A stretch of 64,000 nucleotides of DNA from Chitinophagaceae bacterium (GTDB taxonomy: Bacteria; Bacteroidota; Bacteroidia; Chitinophagales; Chitinophagaceae). The notes under the pieces are model-generated. The model made no database searches and had not been told where the DNA came from. It saw only the letters and a list, made by a program, of their open reading frames with translations. The stretch spans positions 62,001 to 126,000 of the forward strand of contig JAEUVB010000009.1 of assembly GCA_016786845.1 (NCBI GenBank). The letters are read 5' to 3'. A program made the translations under genes and the position numbers. Numbering within the stretch: position 1 is the stretch's first letter; each line of letters opens with the position of its first letter. This document shows positions 42,947 to 52,056 of the stretch, in pieces.

Positions 42947-45900
42947 GTGAAGTTCCTTTCATTTATATATCTGCTGACATTGCTTTCGTTGGGTATGGCT
43001 TTTGCGCCTCATGCTCAAGCTCAGACCGCCGGCAAAAAAAACGGCGTGGATACTGTCGCTATCAACAAACGGCTGCAAGAAGAATATGCTAAACGAGACA
43101 GTATATTGGCTGCAATGCGTCAAAAAAGAATTGATGACAGTATCGCCAGGGTCATGGCAAAAATAAAATTGCAACAATTTCGTGACAGTATGATTGCTGC
43201 CAGAAATGCGAAACGGACAGCTGACAGTATTGCCAGAGTTCAGGCGAAAGCTAAATTACTGCAGGAAAAAAAGACGAAAGATAGTTTGACCTTTTTCCTT
43301 CGTCAGAAAAATCAAGACAGTTTGGCTATGGTTAAAGCCCAAACGGACAGTATACGGGCAAGCCAAAAAAAGACCTTGGATAGCCTGACTCAGGCCCGAA
43401 AACAGACCCAGGACAGTTTGGCTTTAGCGCGAAAAGAAGCCAATGAAAACTTGAAGGCAGCCCGATTACAGCAACAAAAGGCAAGGGAAGCTTTAGCGAA
43501 GTATAAAAATAGCAAAGCCTATAAAGACAGTGTGGAGAATTATAAGAATGCTTTGAAGGAGTCTATTGCTCTGGCCCGAAAAAATAAAAATGACTCCCTG
43601 AAAAATGAACGGATTAAAGTCAATGATAGCATTAAATTGGCCAGGCAGATCTACAACGATAGTATTAAAGTGGCGAGACAAAATTATAATGATAGTGTAA
43701 AAACGGCACAAACTACCCTCAACGAAAAAATCAAGGCAGAACGTCAAAAAATCAATGACAGCATGATGACTGCCCGTCAAAATCGTATGGATAGCCTGAA
43801 TGCAGCCAGAAAGAAGAAAACAGAGACGGCCAAAGAAGCAGATGAAAAAAAGAAGAAACAGGATATTGCACTCTCTCTGAAAATTCATGAGAAGAAAAAA
43901 CAAGAGTGGACCAACGAAAAATTATTAAAAAGAAAATGGAGTCTTCCGCGACGTATCTATCAGAATACCGTGACCAGATATAATTATTATTATAATGCCC
44001 GAAGAAAATATAATGAAGCTATCAAAAAGTTGTCTAAAAACAATAAAGATGACTTCAACCAAACGATCTCTATACGTGAATTTGATGTAGAAAAAGGCGG
44101 CGCATCAGTAGCCGGAGATATGGATTCTGTGATTAAGAAAAGTTCCTTCAGTACCCAGATTCATGACCCGCGTTCCAAATGGTTTGATAACCTATATTTC
44201 CTGATGGGAAAAGCCTCCTTTGTAAAAAATGATTTTGAAGGCGCTATTTCCACCTTTCAGTTTATTGCGAATGAATATAAAGATCAGGGAAAAAAATCAG
44301 ATAAGAAAAAAGCAAAAGCAGATACTGACGCACCATTAAGTATCGCTACCCCGGATAATCGCAAGGGTTTGAAAAAACTAAGCCACCACCCTATCCGAAA
44401 TGAAGCACTGATTTGGTTGGCTAAATCTTATATTAAAGCCGAACAATACGGTGATGCCATGTCGCTCTTGAATTTATTGGCCGAGGATAAGAATTTCCCG
44501 AAACGTAACAAAGCGGAATTATTTACAACCAAAGCAGAATTGGAAATACAGGAGCACAATACCGAAGATGCCATTGCGTCCATCACCCAGGCTTTGAAAC
44601 AAAAAATGCCTGAAAAGCAAAAATCCAGATTGGAGTATATACTTGGACAATTGTATGCTGAAAATAAGGATTATGCTAAATCCACGGAGCATTTCAAAAA
44701 ATCGATCAATGGCAAGACTTCGCAGGATATGGATTTCTATACCAAATTGAATATTGCTTTAAATGCTGCAAAAGGTGGCGGAGATAAGGCCTATGCAAAA
44801 AGTCAGCTGGAAAAAATCATCAGCGATCAAAAATATATTAAATATAAAAGTCAGGCTCTTAATGCCTTAGCGGCTTTGGAGGCGGAAGAAAATCCAGTGG
44901 CGGCTATCGATTTGTTGAAAAAAAGTATCAATCATCCGGAAAACAAAGACAACCTGACCAAAGCTAAAGCATATGCGTCATTGGGTGATATCTATTATAA
45001 TCTGACTGATTATGAACAATCGAAAACAGCCTATGACAGTGCCGCATTCTATGGAAATACCCCCCCGCTGGACAATATCAATCAAATTATCACCCGTAAA
45101 AATGTATTGACGGATATCGTTAAAGATTTAAAAACGATTCGGACTCAGGACAGTATGCTTGCTTTGGCCAAAAAATCTGAAAAGGACCAAAAAGCAGCGG
45201 CAAAAAAAGAGTTGGAAAAACTCAAAAAGGCAAAAGCATCTGCTCCGGACAACCAAACGAAAGTAACCCAGTTGAAGCCCAACAATGTTGTTAAATCGAA
45301 TTGGTATTTTTACAATAAAGATTTGATTGATAAGGGATCATCAGACTTTAAAAAGAAATGGGGTAACCGAAAGTTGGAAGATAACTGGCGTCGTAAATCT
45401 GCCACCAGTATGAATGTTGGCGGCAGTGTGGCGGAAGAAGAAAATCCGGAAGAAGAAGAACAGGCAGGTGGAGAAACGATACAAAGTTTACTTGCGAAAT
45501 TACCCAAGACGCCGGCTCAAGTAGATAAAGCGAACGCATTAATCATGGATGCATATTATGATTTGGGATTACAATATTATTCCCAATTAGAGGATTACCA
45601 ACATAGTATCGGTGCTTTTGATACTTTGGTCACACGCTTTCCGAATACAGATTACAAAAAGCAAAGTTATTATGGCCTTTATCTGGATTATACGAAGTTG
45701 GAACAAATGGCCATGGCCGAAAAATATAAAAAACTCTTGAATCAGGAATTCAGCGAGTCTGATTTAAGTAAAATGGCCAATAATGTTGCTTATCGTGAAG
45801 AAATCAAAATCAAAGAAAGATCCGTTGCTGAACATTATGACAATACTTATTTGCTCTATAAAGAAGGTAAGTACACAGAGGCCATAGACAGGGTCAATTT

Positions 45901-46573
45901 TGCCAGAAAAGAATATAAGGGTAATCCGATTCAGGCCAAATATGCATTGGTGGAAGCCGTTTCTCAGGCAGGGCTGAATGATATCAATGCCTGTAAAATA
46001 GTATTGGAATCCGTTATTCAATCTTATCCCAATACGGAAGAACAATCCAGAGCACAGGAGATTCTGAATTATATCAATTCACCTAAAGGAAAATCGAAAG
46101 ACTCTTTGGGGAATTTTGTGAATGTCAATAAGGGACAAAATTCTGAACAGGATAGTCTGGAAGCCTCTGAGGCCTTTAAAGAACTTCAAAAAGCGGAAGG
46201 TAAAGGTGTTTACCATTACGAACCCGCTTCCGAGCATTTTGTGATGTTGTTTATGAAAAATGTGGATGGTCGAACCATGGGTATGAAATCAGCGATCAGC
46301 GATTACAATTTGCTCAAATACAACGTGGAGGAATATACCACGAATTTGAATATGCTCACGACACAACAGGCTGTCATAACCATTTTGAAATTTTCCAACC
46401 ACATTTTTGCACGTAAATATGCCAGTAGTTTTGAGAAAGAGAAATTATTATTTTCTCAACTCAAGCAAAATGAATACAATGTTTGTATTATTTCGGCGGC
46501 CAACTTTAGCGAATTACTAAAGACAAGAGACATTTTAGGATATCTCAATTTTTACACCAAGAATTACAAATAG
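42947..46573 (+). CDS. porW: PorW/SprE-like TPR protein of type IX secretion, with long coiled-coil
   Basis: A 1208-residue protein with a signal peptide (about residues 1-26) and a GTG start, which is supported by that signal. Residues about 30-340 form a strikingly long charged region in which DSL/DSI recurs every 15-30 residues, probably a coiled coil. From about 345 on come PorW/SprE hallmarks: TRYNYYYNARRKYNEAI (345-361), WFDNLYFLMGKASF near 410, TPR-like pairs to about 700, and the C-terminal domain with YHYEPASEHFVMLF and SDYNLLKYN. PorW/SprE is an accessory component of type IX secretion and gliding. A type IX-sorted protein occurs at 27919. The assignment is by pattern; the coiled-coil extension is not something I know from other members. 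Confidence 0.78.
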   Translation: MKFLSFIYLLTLLSLGMAFAPHAQAQTAGKKNGVDTVAINKRLQEEYAKRDSILAAMRQKRIDDSIARVMAKIKLQQFRDSMIAARNAKRTADSIARVQAKAKLLQEKKTKDSLTFFLRQKNQDSLAMVKAQTDSIRASQKKTLDSLTQARKQTQDSLALARKEANENLKAARLQQQKAREALAKYKNSKAYKDSVENYKNALKESIALARKNKNDSLKNERIKVNDSIKLARQIYNDSIKVARQNYNDSVKTAQTTLNEKIKAERQKINDSMMTARQNRMDSLNAARKKKTETAKEADEKKKKQDIALSLKIHEKKKQEWTNEKLLKRKWSLPRRIYQNTVTRYNYYYNARRKYNEAIKKLSKNNKDDFNQTISIREFDVEKGGASVAGDMDSVIKKSSFSTQIHDPRSKWFDNLYFLMGKASFVKNDFEGAISTFQFIANEYKDQGKKSDKKKAKADTDAPLSIATPDNRKGLKKLSHHPIRNEALIWLAKSYIKAEQYGDAMSLLNLLAEDKNFPKRNKAELFTTKAELEIQEHNTEDAIASITQALKQKMPEKQKSRLEYILGQLYAENKDYAKSTEHFKKSINGKTSQDMDFYTKLNIALNAAKGGGDKAYAKSQLEKIISDQKYIKYKSQALNALAALEAEENPVAAIDLLKKSINHPENKDNLTKAKAYASLGDIYYNLTDYEQSKTAYDSAAFYGNTPPLDNINQIITRKNVLTDIVKDLKTIRTQDSMLALAKKSEKDQKAAAKKELEKLKKAKASAPDNQTKVTQLKPNNVVKSNWYFYNKDLIDKGSSDFKKKWGNRKLEDNWRRKSATSMNVGGSVAEEENPEEEEQAGGETIQSLLAKLPKTPAQVDKANALIMDAYYDLGLQYYSQLEDYQHSIGAFDTLVTRFPNTDYKKQSYYGLYLDYTKLEQMAMAEKYKKLLNQEFSESDLSKMANNVAYREEIKIKERSVAEHYDNTYLLYKEGKYTEAIDRVNFARKEYKGNPIQAKYALVEAVSQAGLNDINACKIVLESVIQSYPNTEEQSRAQEILNYINSPKGKSKDSLGNFVNVNKGQNSEQDSLEASEAFKELQKAEGKGVYHYEPASEHFVMLFMKNVDGRTMGMKSAISDYNLLKYNVEEYTTNLNMLTTQQAVITILKFSNHIFARKYASSFEKEKLLFSQLKQNEYNVCIISAANFSELLKTRDILGYLNFYTKNYK

Positions 46574-46722
46574 AATTCTGTTACAAGATTCATCCTGATT
46601 TTTACAAAGTTCTAATCTGGATATCTGTTATGATCAGTTTGATTTCATAAAAATCTCTGTCTTTTCAGTTTGTTAAATCCTTACGTCATCCATTTTTTGT
46701 GTGATGGAATGATACGTTGGTC

Positions 46723-47100
46723 TCATTTCTGTTTATCGATAAATAAGAATTTTAGGGCTATCAGAATCAGTACCACGGCAAACACTTTTTTAATAATCCC
46801 CCCATCGATATTCACTGCCACTTTACTGCCAAAGTAACCTCCGACGACGAAACCTATACACAATAATAATGCGATTCGCCAATCTACCATGCCTTTCTTA
46901 TAGTAGGTCAAAGCGGCTACCAGACTGACCGGTACGGATAACATGGCCAATGTAGTTCCCTGGGCAGTGTGTTGACTCAAACCAAAAAAAAGTACGAGGG
47001 CCGGAACGATGACAATGCCTCCGCCAATCCCTACCATGCTGCTTAATACACCGGCTACAATCCCAATTACGATTATCCCGGCAATAGATGTTATGGTCAT
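46723..47100 (-). CDS. Half-size TauE/SafE (TSUP) membrane protein
   Basis: A 125-residue membrane protein with four transmembrane helices, opening with GIVAGVLSSMVGIGGGIVIVPAL, the characteristic first motif of the sulphite exporter TauE/SafE family, and YFGSKVAVNIDG near the end. Full members have two such halves (about 250 residues); this one has only the first, so it must work as a dimer or with a partner. It lies convergent with the PorW-like gene and divergent from exbB. Short members of the family exist in Bacteroidota. Substrate not predictable. Confidence 0.82.
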   Translation of the reverse strand: MTITSIAGIIVIGIVAGVLSSMVGIGGGIVIVPALVLFFGLSQHTAQGTTLAMLSVPVSLVAALTYYKKGMVDWRIALLLCIGFVVGGYFGSKVAVNIDGGIIKKVFAVVLILIALKFLFIDKQK

Positions 47101-47178
47101 GATGGTCGATTTTAATTCACAACAATTTTAGTCTCTTTTCGTTACATATTAATTGTTAATTACTTTTTTTTTCAAAAC

Positions 47179-47208
47179 TTGTTTTATTCGCCCATAAATT
47201 TATCTTTG
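47179..47208 (+). promoter_or_regulatory. Promoter of the exbB-exbD-exbD-tonB operon
   Basis: TTG at 47179-47181 (-33 region) and TATCTTTG at 47201-47208 (-7 region), 19 bp apart, are a near-perfect Bacteroidota promoter. The exbB start codon follows about 50 bases later. Confidence 0.75.
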
Positions 47209-47259
47209 TTCCTTTATATATCTTAAAAAATCATAACTACAATTTAAAAAACAGAATCT

Positions 47260-48090
47260 ATGGCAGACGTAAAAGCAACTGTGTCCAACACAGCACAACC
47301 GGCAAAATCCAGTGGAAATTCAATGATCATCAATTTGGTGATTGTATTGATTTGCATCGCGGTCGCTCACCTTATTTTTTACACCGTTTTTGCCAGTACA
47401 GGCAATTTTAACGACGGCGCAGCACGTCATCAACCTAAAAACTTGATGGGAACCATGTATCTTGGTGGATGGGTTGTACCTATTTTGATGTCAACATTTT
47501 TGGTGATGTTATCATTTGTCATCGAACGCTTTTTAACCATTTTCAAAGCCCGTGGAAAAATGGGTAATTCAGAATTCATTCGTAAAGTACAATATCATCT
47601 TTCTCAAAAGAATGTTGATGCTGCAATTGCTGAGTGCGATAAGCAAGCCGGTAGTGTAGGAAATGTGATGCGTTCAGGTTTGAAAAAATACAAAGAAATG
47701 ATTGGTAACACCACTTTGGATACGGATCAAAAGATTGCGAATATCAAAAAAGAATTAGAGGAAACCACTACATTGGAATTGCCTATGTTGGAAAAGAATC
47801 TGATTTTCTTGTCAACCATTACATCAGCTGCTACCCTCTTGGGTCTTTTTGGAACGGTAATGGGGATGATTCGTGCATTCGCTGCGATGGCTAATGCAGG
47901 TGCTCCGGATGCCAATGCCCTCGCTGCCGGTATCTCTGAAGCCCTGGTTAATACTGCACTGGGTATTGGTACTTCATTCCTTGCGATGTTGGCTTATAAT
48001 TTCTTTACCACCATTATAGACAATGTTACTTTTGGTATTGAAGAAAGCGGTTATACTTTAGAACAAAGCTTCATGGCCAATTACAAATAA
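47260..48090 (+). CDS. exbB: ExbB/MotA-TolQ-family proton channel subunit
   Basis: A 276-residue ExbB homologue that, with ExbD and TonB, uses the proton gradient to energise outer-membrane transporters. It has an N-terminal extension and helix (about 22-44), a second helix near 62-84, then a large cytoplasmic loop. The conserved ending TITSAATLLGLFGTVMGMIRAF and ISEALVNTALGIGTSFLAMLAYN are the TM2/TM3 pore helices. It is first in a four-gene operon with a clear promoter and terminator. The closeness of two exbD genes behind it is the standard Bacteroidota arrangement. Confidence 0.96.
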   Translation: MADVKATVSNTAQPAKSSGNSMIINLVIVLICIAVAHLIFYTVFASTGNFNDGAARHQPKNLMGTMYLGGWVVPILMSTFLVMLSFVIERFLTIFKARGKMGNSEFIRKVQYHLSQKNVDAAIAECDKQAGSVGNVMRSGLKKYKEMIGNTTLDTDQKIANIKKELEETTTLELPMLEKNLIFLSTITSAATLLGLFGTVMGMIRAFAAMANAGAPDANALAAGISEALVNTALGIGTSFLAMLAYNFFTTIIDNVTFGIEESGYTLEQSFMANYK

Positions 48091-48139
48091 GGCCTGATTG
48101 CTTTTATCTGAATGATTTAACTAAACGAAACTATACCAC

Positions 48140-48802
48140 ATGTCAAAACATAAATTACCCAGAAAGAGTACGCATATCGACATGACTGCGATGTGTGACG
48201 TAGCCTTTCTGCTGCTGACCTTCTTCATGTTGGCCACAAAATTCAAGCCTGACGAGCCTGTGGTCGTAAGAACCCCATCCTCAATTTCAGAGATTCCTCA
48301 ACCGGAAAATTCGATTTTGTTAACTGTGGATCCAAGCGGAAAAGTCTTTTTCGACTATGACAATAAAAAAGCAAAAGAAAGCCTGATCAGAACAGTCAAT
48401 CAGGAAAAAGGTCTTGGATTGTCGGATGCCGAAATGTCAAATTTTGTAAGAGGTGCGTCTTTTGGGCTTCCCTTTAATCAAATGAAAGGTTTCCTGGCAC
48501 TGGACCCAATTAATCAAAAGAATTATGCGTTTACAGGTATCCCAGTGGACACATCCTATGTGGCCGAGACGAATGAATTGGGCTACTGGGTACAAGCAGC
48601 TCGATTTGCAGGTCAGCAAGAAGGTGCACCACCAAGAATCTGTATTAAATGTGATGCCTCTACCGCATATCCGAAAGTGAAAGATGTGATTAAGACACTC
48701 ACGAAAAACAATATTGATCGTTTCAATTTGCTGACCTCATTGGAAGCCATACCGGCAGGTACTGACGCCTATGCAGAAAGAAATGAAGTAAAACCTAAAT
48801 AA
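48140..48802 (+). CDS. exbD: ExbD biopolymer transport protein, first copy
   Basis: A 220-residue ExbD-type protein. One transmembrane helix lies at about residues 15-34, with the conserved membrane Asp in HIDMTAMCDVAFLLLTFFML (the D of MCDVAF carries protons in ExbD). The periplasmic part (about 60-210) is longer than a typical ExbD (about 140 residues in total) because of an insert between about residues 80 and 150, a feature of one of the two Bacteroidota exbD paralogues. It lies 49 bp after exbB. Confidence 0.94.
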   Translation: MSKHKLPRKSTHIDMTAMCDVAFLLLTFFMLATKFKPDEPVVVRTPSSISEIPQPENSILLTVDPSGKVFFDYDNKKAKESLIRTVNQEKGLGLSDAEMSNFVRGASFGLPFNQMKGFLALDPINQKNYAFTGIPVDTSYVAETNELGYWVQAARFAGQQEGAPPRICIKCDASTAYPKVKDVIKTLTKNNIDRFNLLTSLEAIPAGTDAYAERNEVKPK

Positions 48803-48826
48803 CTCACACTCTAAACACCATATAAC

Positions 48827-49423
48827 ATGGCAGAAATAGATACCTCGTCGGGCGGGGGCCATAAAAAGGGCTCCGTCAAGAAAGGGAAAAAACTATCCAC
48901 CCGGATCGATCTAACACCGATGGTGGATCTGGGCTTCCTGCTGATTACATTCTTTATATTCACGACTACCATGAGTAAACCCAAAACCATGGAAATTAAT
49001 ATGCCGGTAGATAAAGAAGAGATCAAGGAAGAAGATAAAAATAAAGTGAAAGATTATACCGCAATGACCGTGCTCTTGAGTAAGGAACATCGAGTATATT
49101 ATTATTTCGGAATGGCCAATGACCCGCTCAATCCACCCAAGGTAGAGGTCACCTATTTTCAAAATAAGAATGGTATCCGTGATGCGATTATCAACTTGAA
49201 AAAGGAAGTGTATGCCCAACGGAATAATGGTATGCCCGGGCATAATCCGAAAGATGAACCGGTCATCCTGATCAAACCGGATACAACCAGTCAATATGAA
49301 GATATGGTCAATATCCTGGATGAAATGCAAATCAATGCCATCAGTACTTATGCACTGGTTGATATTACCGATGTGGATCGTGACTTTATCAGATTGACAG
49401 AAGAAGCTAATGCGGGAAAATAA
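48827..49423 (+). CDS. exbD: ExbD biopolymer transport protein, second copy
   Basis: A 198-residue ExbD paralogue. A basic Lys-rich cytoplasmic head (SGGGHKKGSVKKGKK) precedes the helix TRIDLTPMVDLGFLLITFFI, whose Asp in MVDLGF is the proton-carrying residue. The periplasmic domain (about 55-195) ends in DMVNILDEMQINAISTYALV, the usual C-terminal fold. Having two diverged ExbD proteins suggests a heteromeric complex; that is inference. It lies 24 bp after the first exbD and 49 bp before tonB. Confidence 0.95.
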   Translation: MAEIDTSSGGGHKKGSVKKGKKLSTRIDLTPMVDLGFLLITFFIFTTTMSKPKTMEINMPVDKEEIKEEDKNKVKDYTAMTVLLSKEHRVYYYFGMANDPLNPPKVEVTYFQNKNGIRDAIINLKKEVYAQRNNGMPGHNPKDEPVILIKPDTTSQYEDMVNILDEMQINAISTYALVDITDVDRDFIRLTEEANAGK

Positions 49424-49472
49424 TTGTATGGAAAAAGTACCATTTTATCATCATTAATACAAATTCATTAAA

Positions 49473-50291
49473 ATGGATAGTAAAGAAATTCTCAAAGCGG
49501 ACGTACTCGACATCATATTCGAAGGTAGAAATAAAGAATATGGTGCCTATGAGTTACGGAAGAACTACAAGAAAAGAACCAAAAGTGCCATCATTATTTG
49601 TGTGGTATTTGCTTTGGTTTTAGGTTCGGTGCCGGTAATCGCCAGTTTACTGAGTAAGTCAAAGAAAAAGGTTAAACCGATGACCAAAGTGACTGAACTG
49701 ATTACTCCACCACCGGTGGATAAGAAAAAGCCACCACCCCCACCACCCCCACCACCTCCACCACCGGTGAAGCCGCAGGTAAAATTCACGCCTCCGGTAA
49801 TCAAAAAGGCAGAAGAAGTGCGTGAAGAAGAAAAACCACCACCCAAAAAAGAATTGGAAAAAGCTACTGCCAGTACGGTTACGGTTCAAGGAGACGAAAA
49901 TGCTAAATTAGATGCTCCTGTGGTTCCGGATAAAGGTCCGGCAGTCGTTGATCCACCTAAACCCGCTGCTCCTGAAATTTTCGAATTCGTAGAGCAAATG
50001 CCGGAATTCCCGGGCGGTGAAGACGCATTGGCAGCTTATTTAAGTAAGAATATTAAATACCCTAAGAATGCGAATGAACAAGGCATACAAGGTCGTGTCG
50101 TTTTAAACTTCGTGGTCAATGAAAATGGAGACATCTCGGATATCAAAGTTGCCCGTGGCATTGGTTACGGTTGTGATGAAGAGGCCATGCGAGTTGTACG
50201 AGGAATGCCAAACTGGAGAGCAGGTAAGCAAAATGGTAAGGCCGTAAAGGTATCCTTCAGTTTGCCGATTGTTTTCCAATTGGAAGAGTAG
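49473..50291 (+). CDS. tonB: TonB energy transducer
   Basis: A 272-residue TonB. The N-terminal cytoplasmic segment KEILKADVLDIIFEGRNKEYGAYELR (longer than typical and common to Bacteroidota) precedes a transmembrane helix (about 36-54). A Pro/Lys-rich spacer follows, with a run of twelve prolines at about residues 86-97. The C-terminal domain (about 175-272, with EFPGGEDALAAYL and GRVVLNFVVNENG) binds TonB boxes of outer-membrane receptors. It closes the operon with a strong terminator. The receptors themselves are not in this window. Confidence 0.96.
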   Translation: MDSKEILKADVLDIIFEGRNKEYGAYELRKNYKKRTKSAIIICVVFALVLGSVPVIASLLSKSKKKVKPMTKVTELITPPPVDKKKPPPPPPPPPPPPVKPQVKFTPPVIKKAEEVREEEKPPPKKELEKATASTVTVQGDENAKLDAPVVPDKGPAVVDPPKPAAPEIFEFVEQMPEFPGGEDALAAYLSKNIKYPKNANEQGIQGRVVLNFVVNENGDISDIKVARGIGYGCDEEAMRVVRGMPNWRAGKQNGKAVKVSFSLPIVFQLEE

Positions 50292-50317
50292 TAAGCTTTA
50301 AATCAATCATAAAAAAG

Positions 50318-50342
50318 GCCCCGGATTTCCGGGGCTTTTTTT
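50318..50342 (+). terminator. Terminator of the ExbB-TonB operon
   Basis: A 7-bp GC-rich stem (50318-50324 with 50329-50335), a 4-base loop, then seven Ts. An A-run directly before the stem suggests it also works for the convergent cysteine synthase-type gene. Confidence 0.88.
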
Positions 50343-50366
50343 AATTTTTTTACTGTTTTATTCCTT

Positions 50367-51344
50367 TTATAAAAACCCTTTCTCTTTCATCCAATCATCA
50401 TTATAAATTTTTCCAACATAACGACTACCATGGTCATGTAGAATGACAACAACCATATCCGTCGATTTGAAACGATCTTTCATTTGTACCACTCCCTGAA
50501 CGGCAGCTCCCGCAGAAGAACCACAAAACAATCCTTCTTCACGAGCTAAGCGCCGGCACATTAGGAAAGACTCTTTATCTTGTATGGTTTCCATATGATC
50601 AATAAATCGTCTGTCATAATTTGCCGGTATAAAGTCTTCACCCATACCTTCTACGGCATAAACGTGAGCCAATTCCGGTTTTATTTCTCCGGTGTCAAAC
50701 CAGTGCTTTAAAATAGACCCTTCAGGATCAATTCCACAAATCTGGATATTGGGATTCTTTTCTTTTAAATACATACCCGTGCCCACCAAAGTGCCTCCGG
50801 TACCTGTCGAAGCTATGTAATGTGTTATTTTACCATCGGTTTGATCCCAAATTTCAGGTCCCGTTGACAAATAATGTGCTTCACGGTTGGATAAATTATT
50901 ATACTGATCCGGATTCCAGGCATCCCTTTCTTTGGCAATACGTGCCGCCACGGAATAATATGATCTTGGGTCTTCAGGTTCCACATTGGTCGGGCAAACA
51001 TGCACTTCAGCCCCCATGGCTCTCAGAATATCTACTTTCTCCCGGCTCATTTTGTCGGCTAAAGTAAATACACATTTGTAACCGCGGGTCAGAGCCACTA
51101 AAGCCAATCCCATACCGGTATTTCCACTGGTACATTCCACAATAGTGCCTCCGGGCTTAAGTTTTCCGCTTTTTTCAGCATCCTCGATGAGTTTCAAAGC
51201 AATTCGATCTTTGATACTGTTGCCGGGATTAAAATATTCTACTTTGGCATATACCGGGCATGGAAAATCTCTCGTAATGGAATTCAATCGAATCAGCGGA
51301 GTATTTCCAATGGCCTCGACGATATTGTTAAAAACACGTTTCAT
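50367..51344 (-). CDS. PLP-dependent cysteine synthase / cystathionine beta-synthase
   Basis: A 325-residue fold-type II PLP enzyme. The cofactor lysine is in NPGNSIKDRIALKL (about residues 39-52) and the substrate-loop motif is SGNTGMGLAL. GTGGTL (phosphate-binding) and GSSAGAA follow. The C-terminal DHGSRYVGKIYNDDWMKEKG is typical of cystathionine beta-synthases rather than of plain O-acetylserine sulphhydrylases, and there are no CBS regulatory domains. It is therefore either cystathionine beta-synthase-like or a cysteine synthase; the former is my preference. It is convergent with the TonB operon. Confidence 0.9.
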   Translation of the reverse strand: MKRVFNNIVEAIGNTPLIRLNSITRDFPCPVYAKVEYFNPGNSIKDRIALKLIEDAEKSGKLKPGGTIVECTSGNTGMGLALVALTRGYKCVFTLADKMSREKVDILRAMGAEVHVCPTNVEPEDPRSYYSVAARIAKERDAWNPDQYNNLSNREAHYLSTGPEIWDQTDGKITHYIASTGTGGTLVGTGMYLKEKNPNIQICGIDPEGSILKHWFDTGEIKPELAHVYAVEGMGEDFIPANYDRRFIDHMETIQDKESFLMCRRLAREEGLFCGSSAGAAVQGVVQMKDRFKSTDMVVVILHDHGSRYVGKIYNDDWMKEKGFL

Positions 51345-51454
51345 AATCTATAATTAGTCGGCAAAACTAAGAAAATAAAGCGAGAAGAGAAGAACTGTAT
51401 GCAACAGGTTCTCATTCAGGTAGAATCGGCCGGAATCTAAAAGACTCCGTTCGT

Positions 51455-51910
51455 TTAGATTTTTACTTCTGAAGGCAAAAAGGAATGGTAATCTCCTCCA
51501 TTACGAATCACATCCCGAACAATCGTAGAGCTATAAAAAGAATATTCCGGTGAGCATGCTATGAAAATAGTTTCCAAATCAGGTTTCAAAATTCGATTCA
51601 TATCGGCAATTGCTTTTTCATACTCAAAATCACCTATACTCCGGATGCCTCTAAGAATATAACTCGCCTGTATCTTTTCACAAAAATGGATGGTCAAACC
51701 TTCATATGAGGATACTTCCACCTTGGATTCCTTTTGATAGATCTCACGTATCCAAGCCATTCTTTGATCCAATGAAAACATAGGTTGCTTATTTGAATTG
51801 ACTCCTATGCCCACCACAATTTTATCAAACAAAGGCAAGGCTCGATTTAAAATATCTGTATGCCCTTTGGTCATGGGATCAAAAGTTCCTGGAAATAGTG
51901 CAATTCGCAT
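51455..51910 (-). CDS. coaD: Phosphopantetheine adenylyltransferase
   Basis: A 151-residue enzyme catalysing the fourth CoA-synthesis step: 4'-phosphopantetheine plus ATP gives dephospho-CoA. The nucleotidyl-transfer motif FPGTFDPMTKGHTDIL is at residues 6-21 with the catalytic His in KGH, followed by RGIRSIGDFEYE (near 87-98) and SSTIVRDVIRNGGD towards the end. The length is normal. It stands alone on the minus strand; coaE is at 40612, so two of the CoA genes are in the window. Confidence 0.97.
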   Translation of the reverse strand: MRIALFPGTFDPMTKGHTDILNRALPLFDKIVVGIGVNSNKQPMFSLDQRMAWIREIYQKESKVEVSSYEGLTIHFCEKIQASYILRGIRSIGDFEYEKAIADMNRILKPDLETIFIACSPEYSFYSSTIVRDVIRNGGDYHSFLPSEVKI

Positions 51911-52056
51911 GGTGTAAAGATATAACAGGAAGGCTATTGAAAACGAATTTCAAAAGAGCTAATCTCTATTTTAACTTCACGGCCACTTACATCGTAATGT
52001 AATATCATTGAAAGCTGGACGTTTGTAACATCTTAAAATGGACATGGCGTTCCTAC

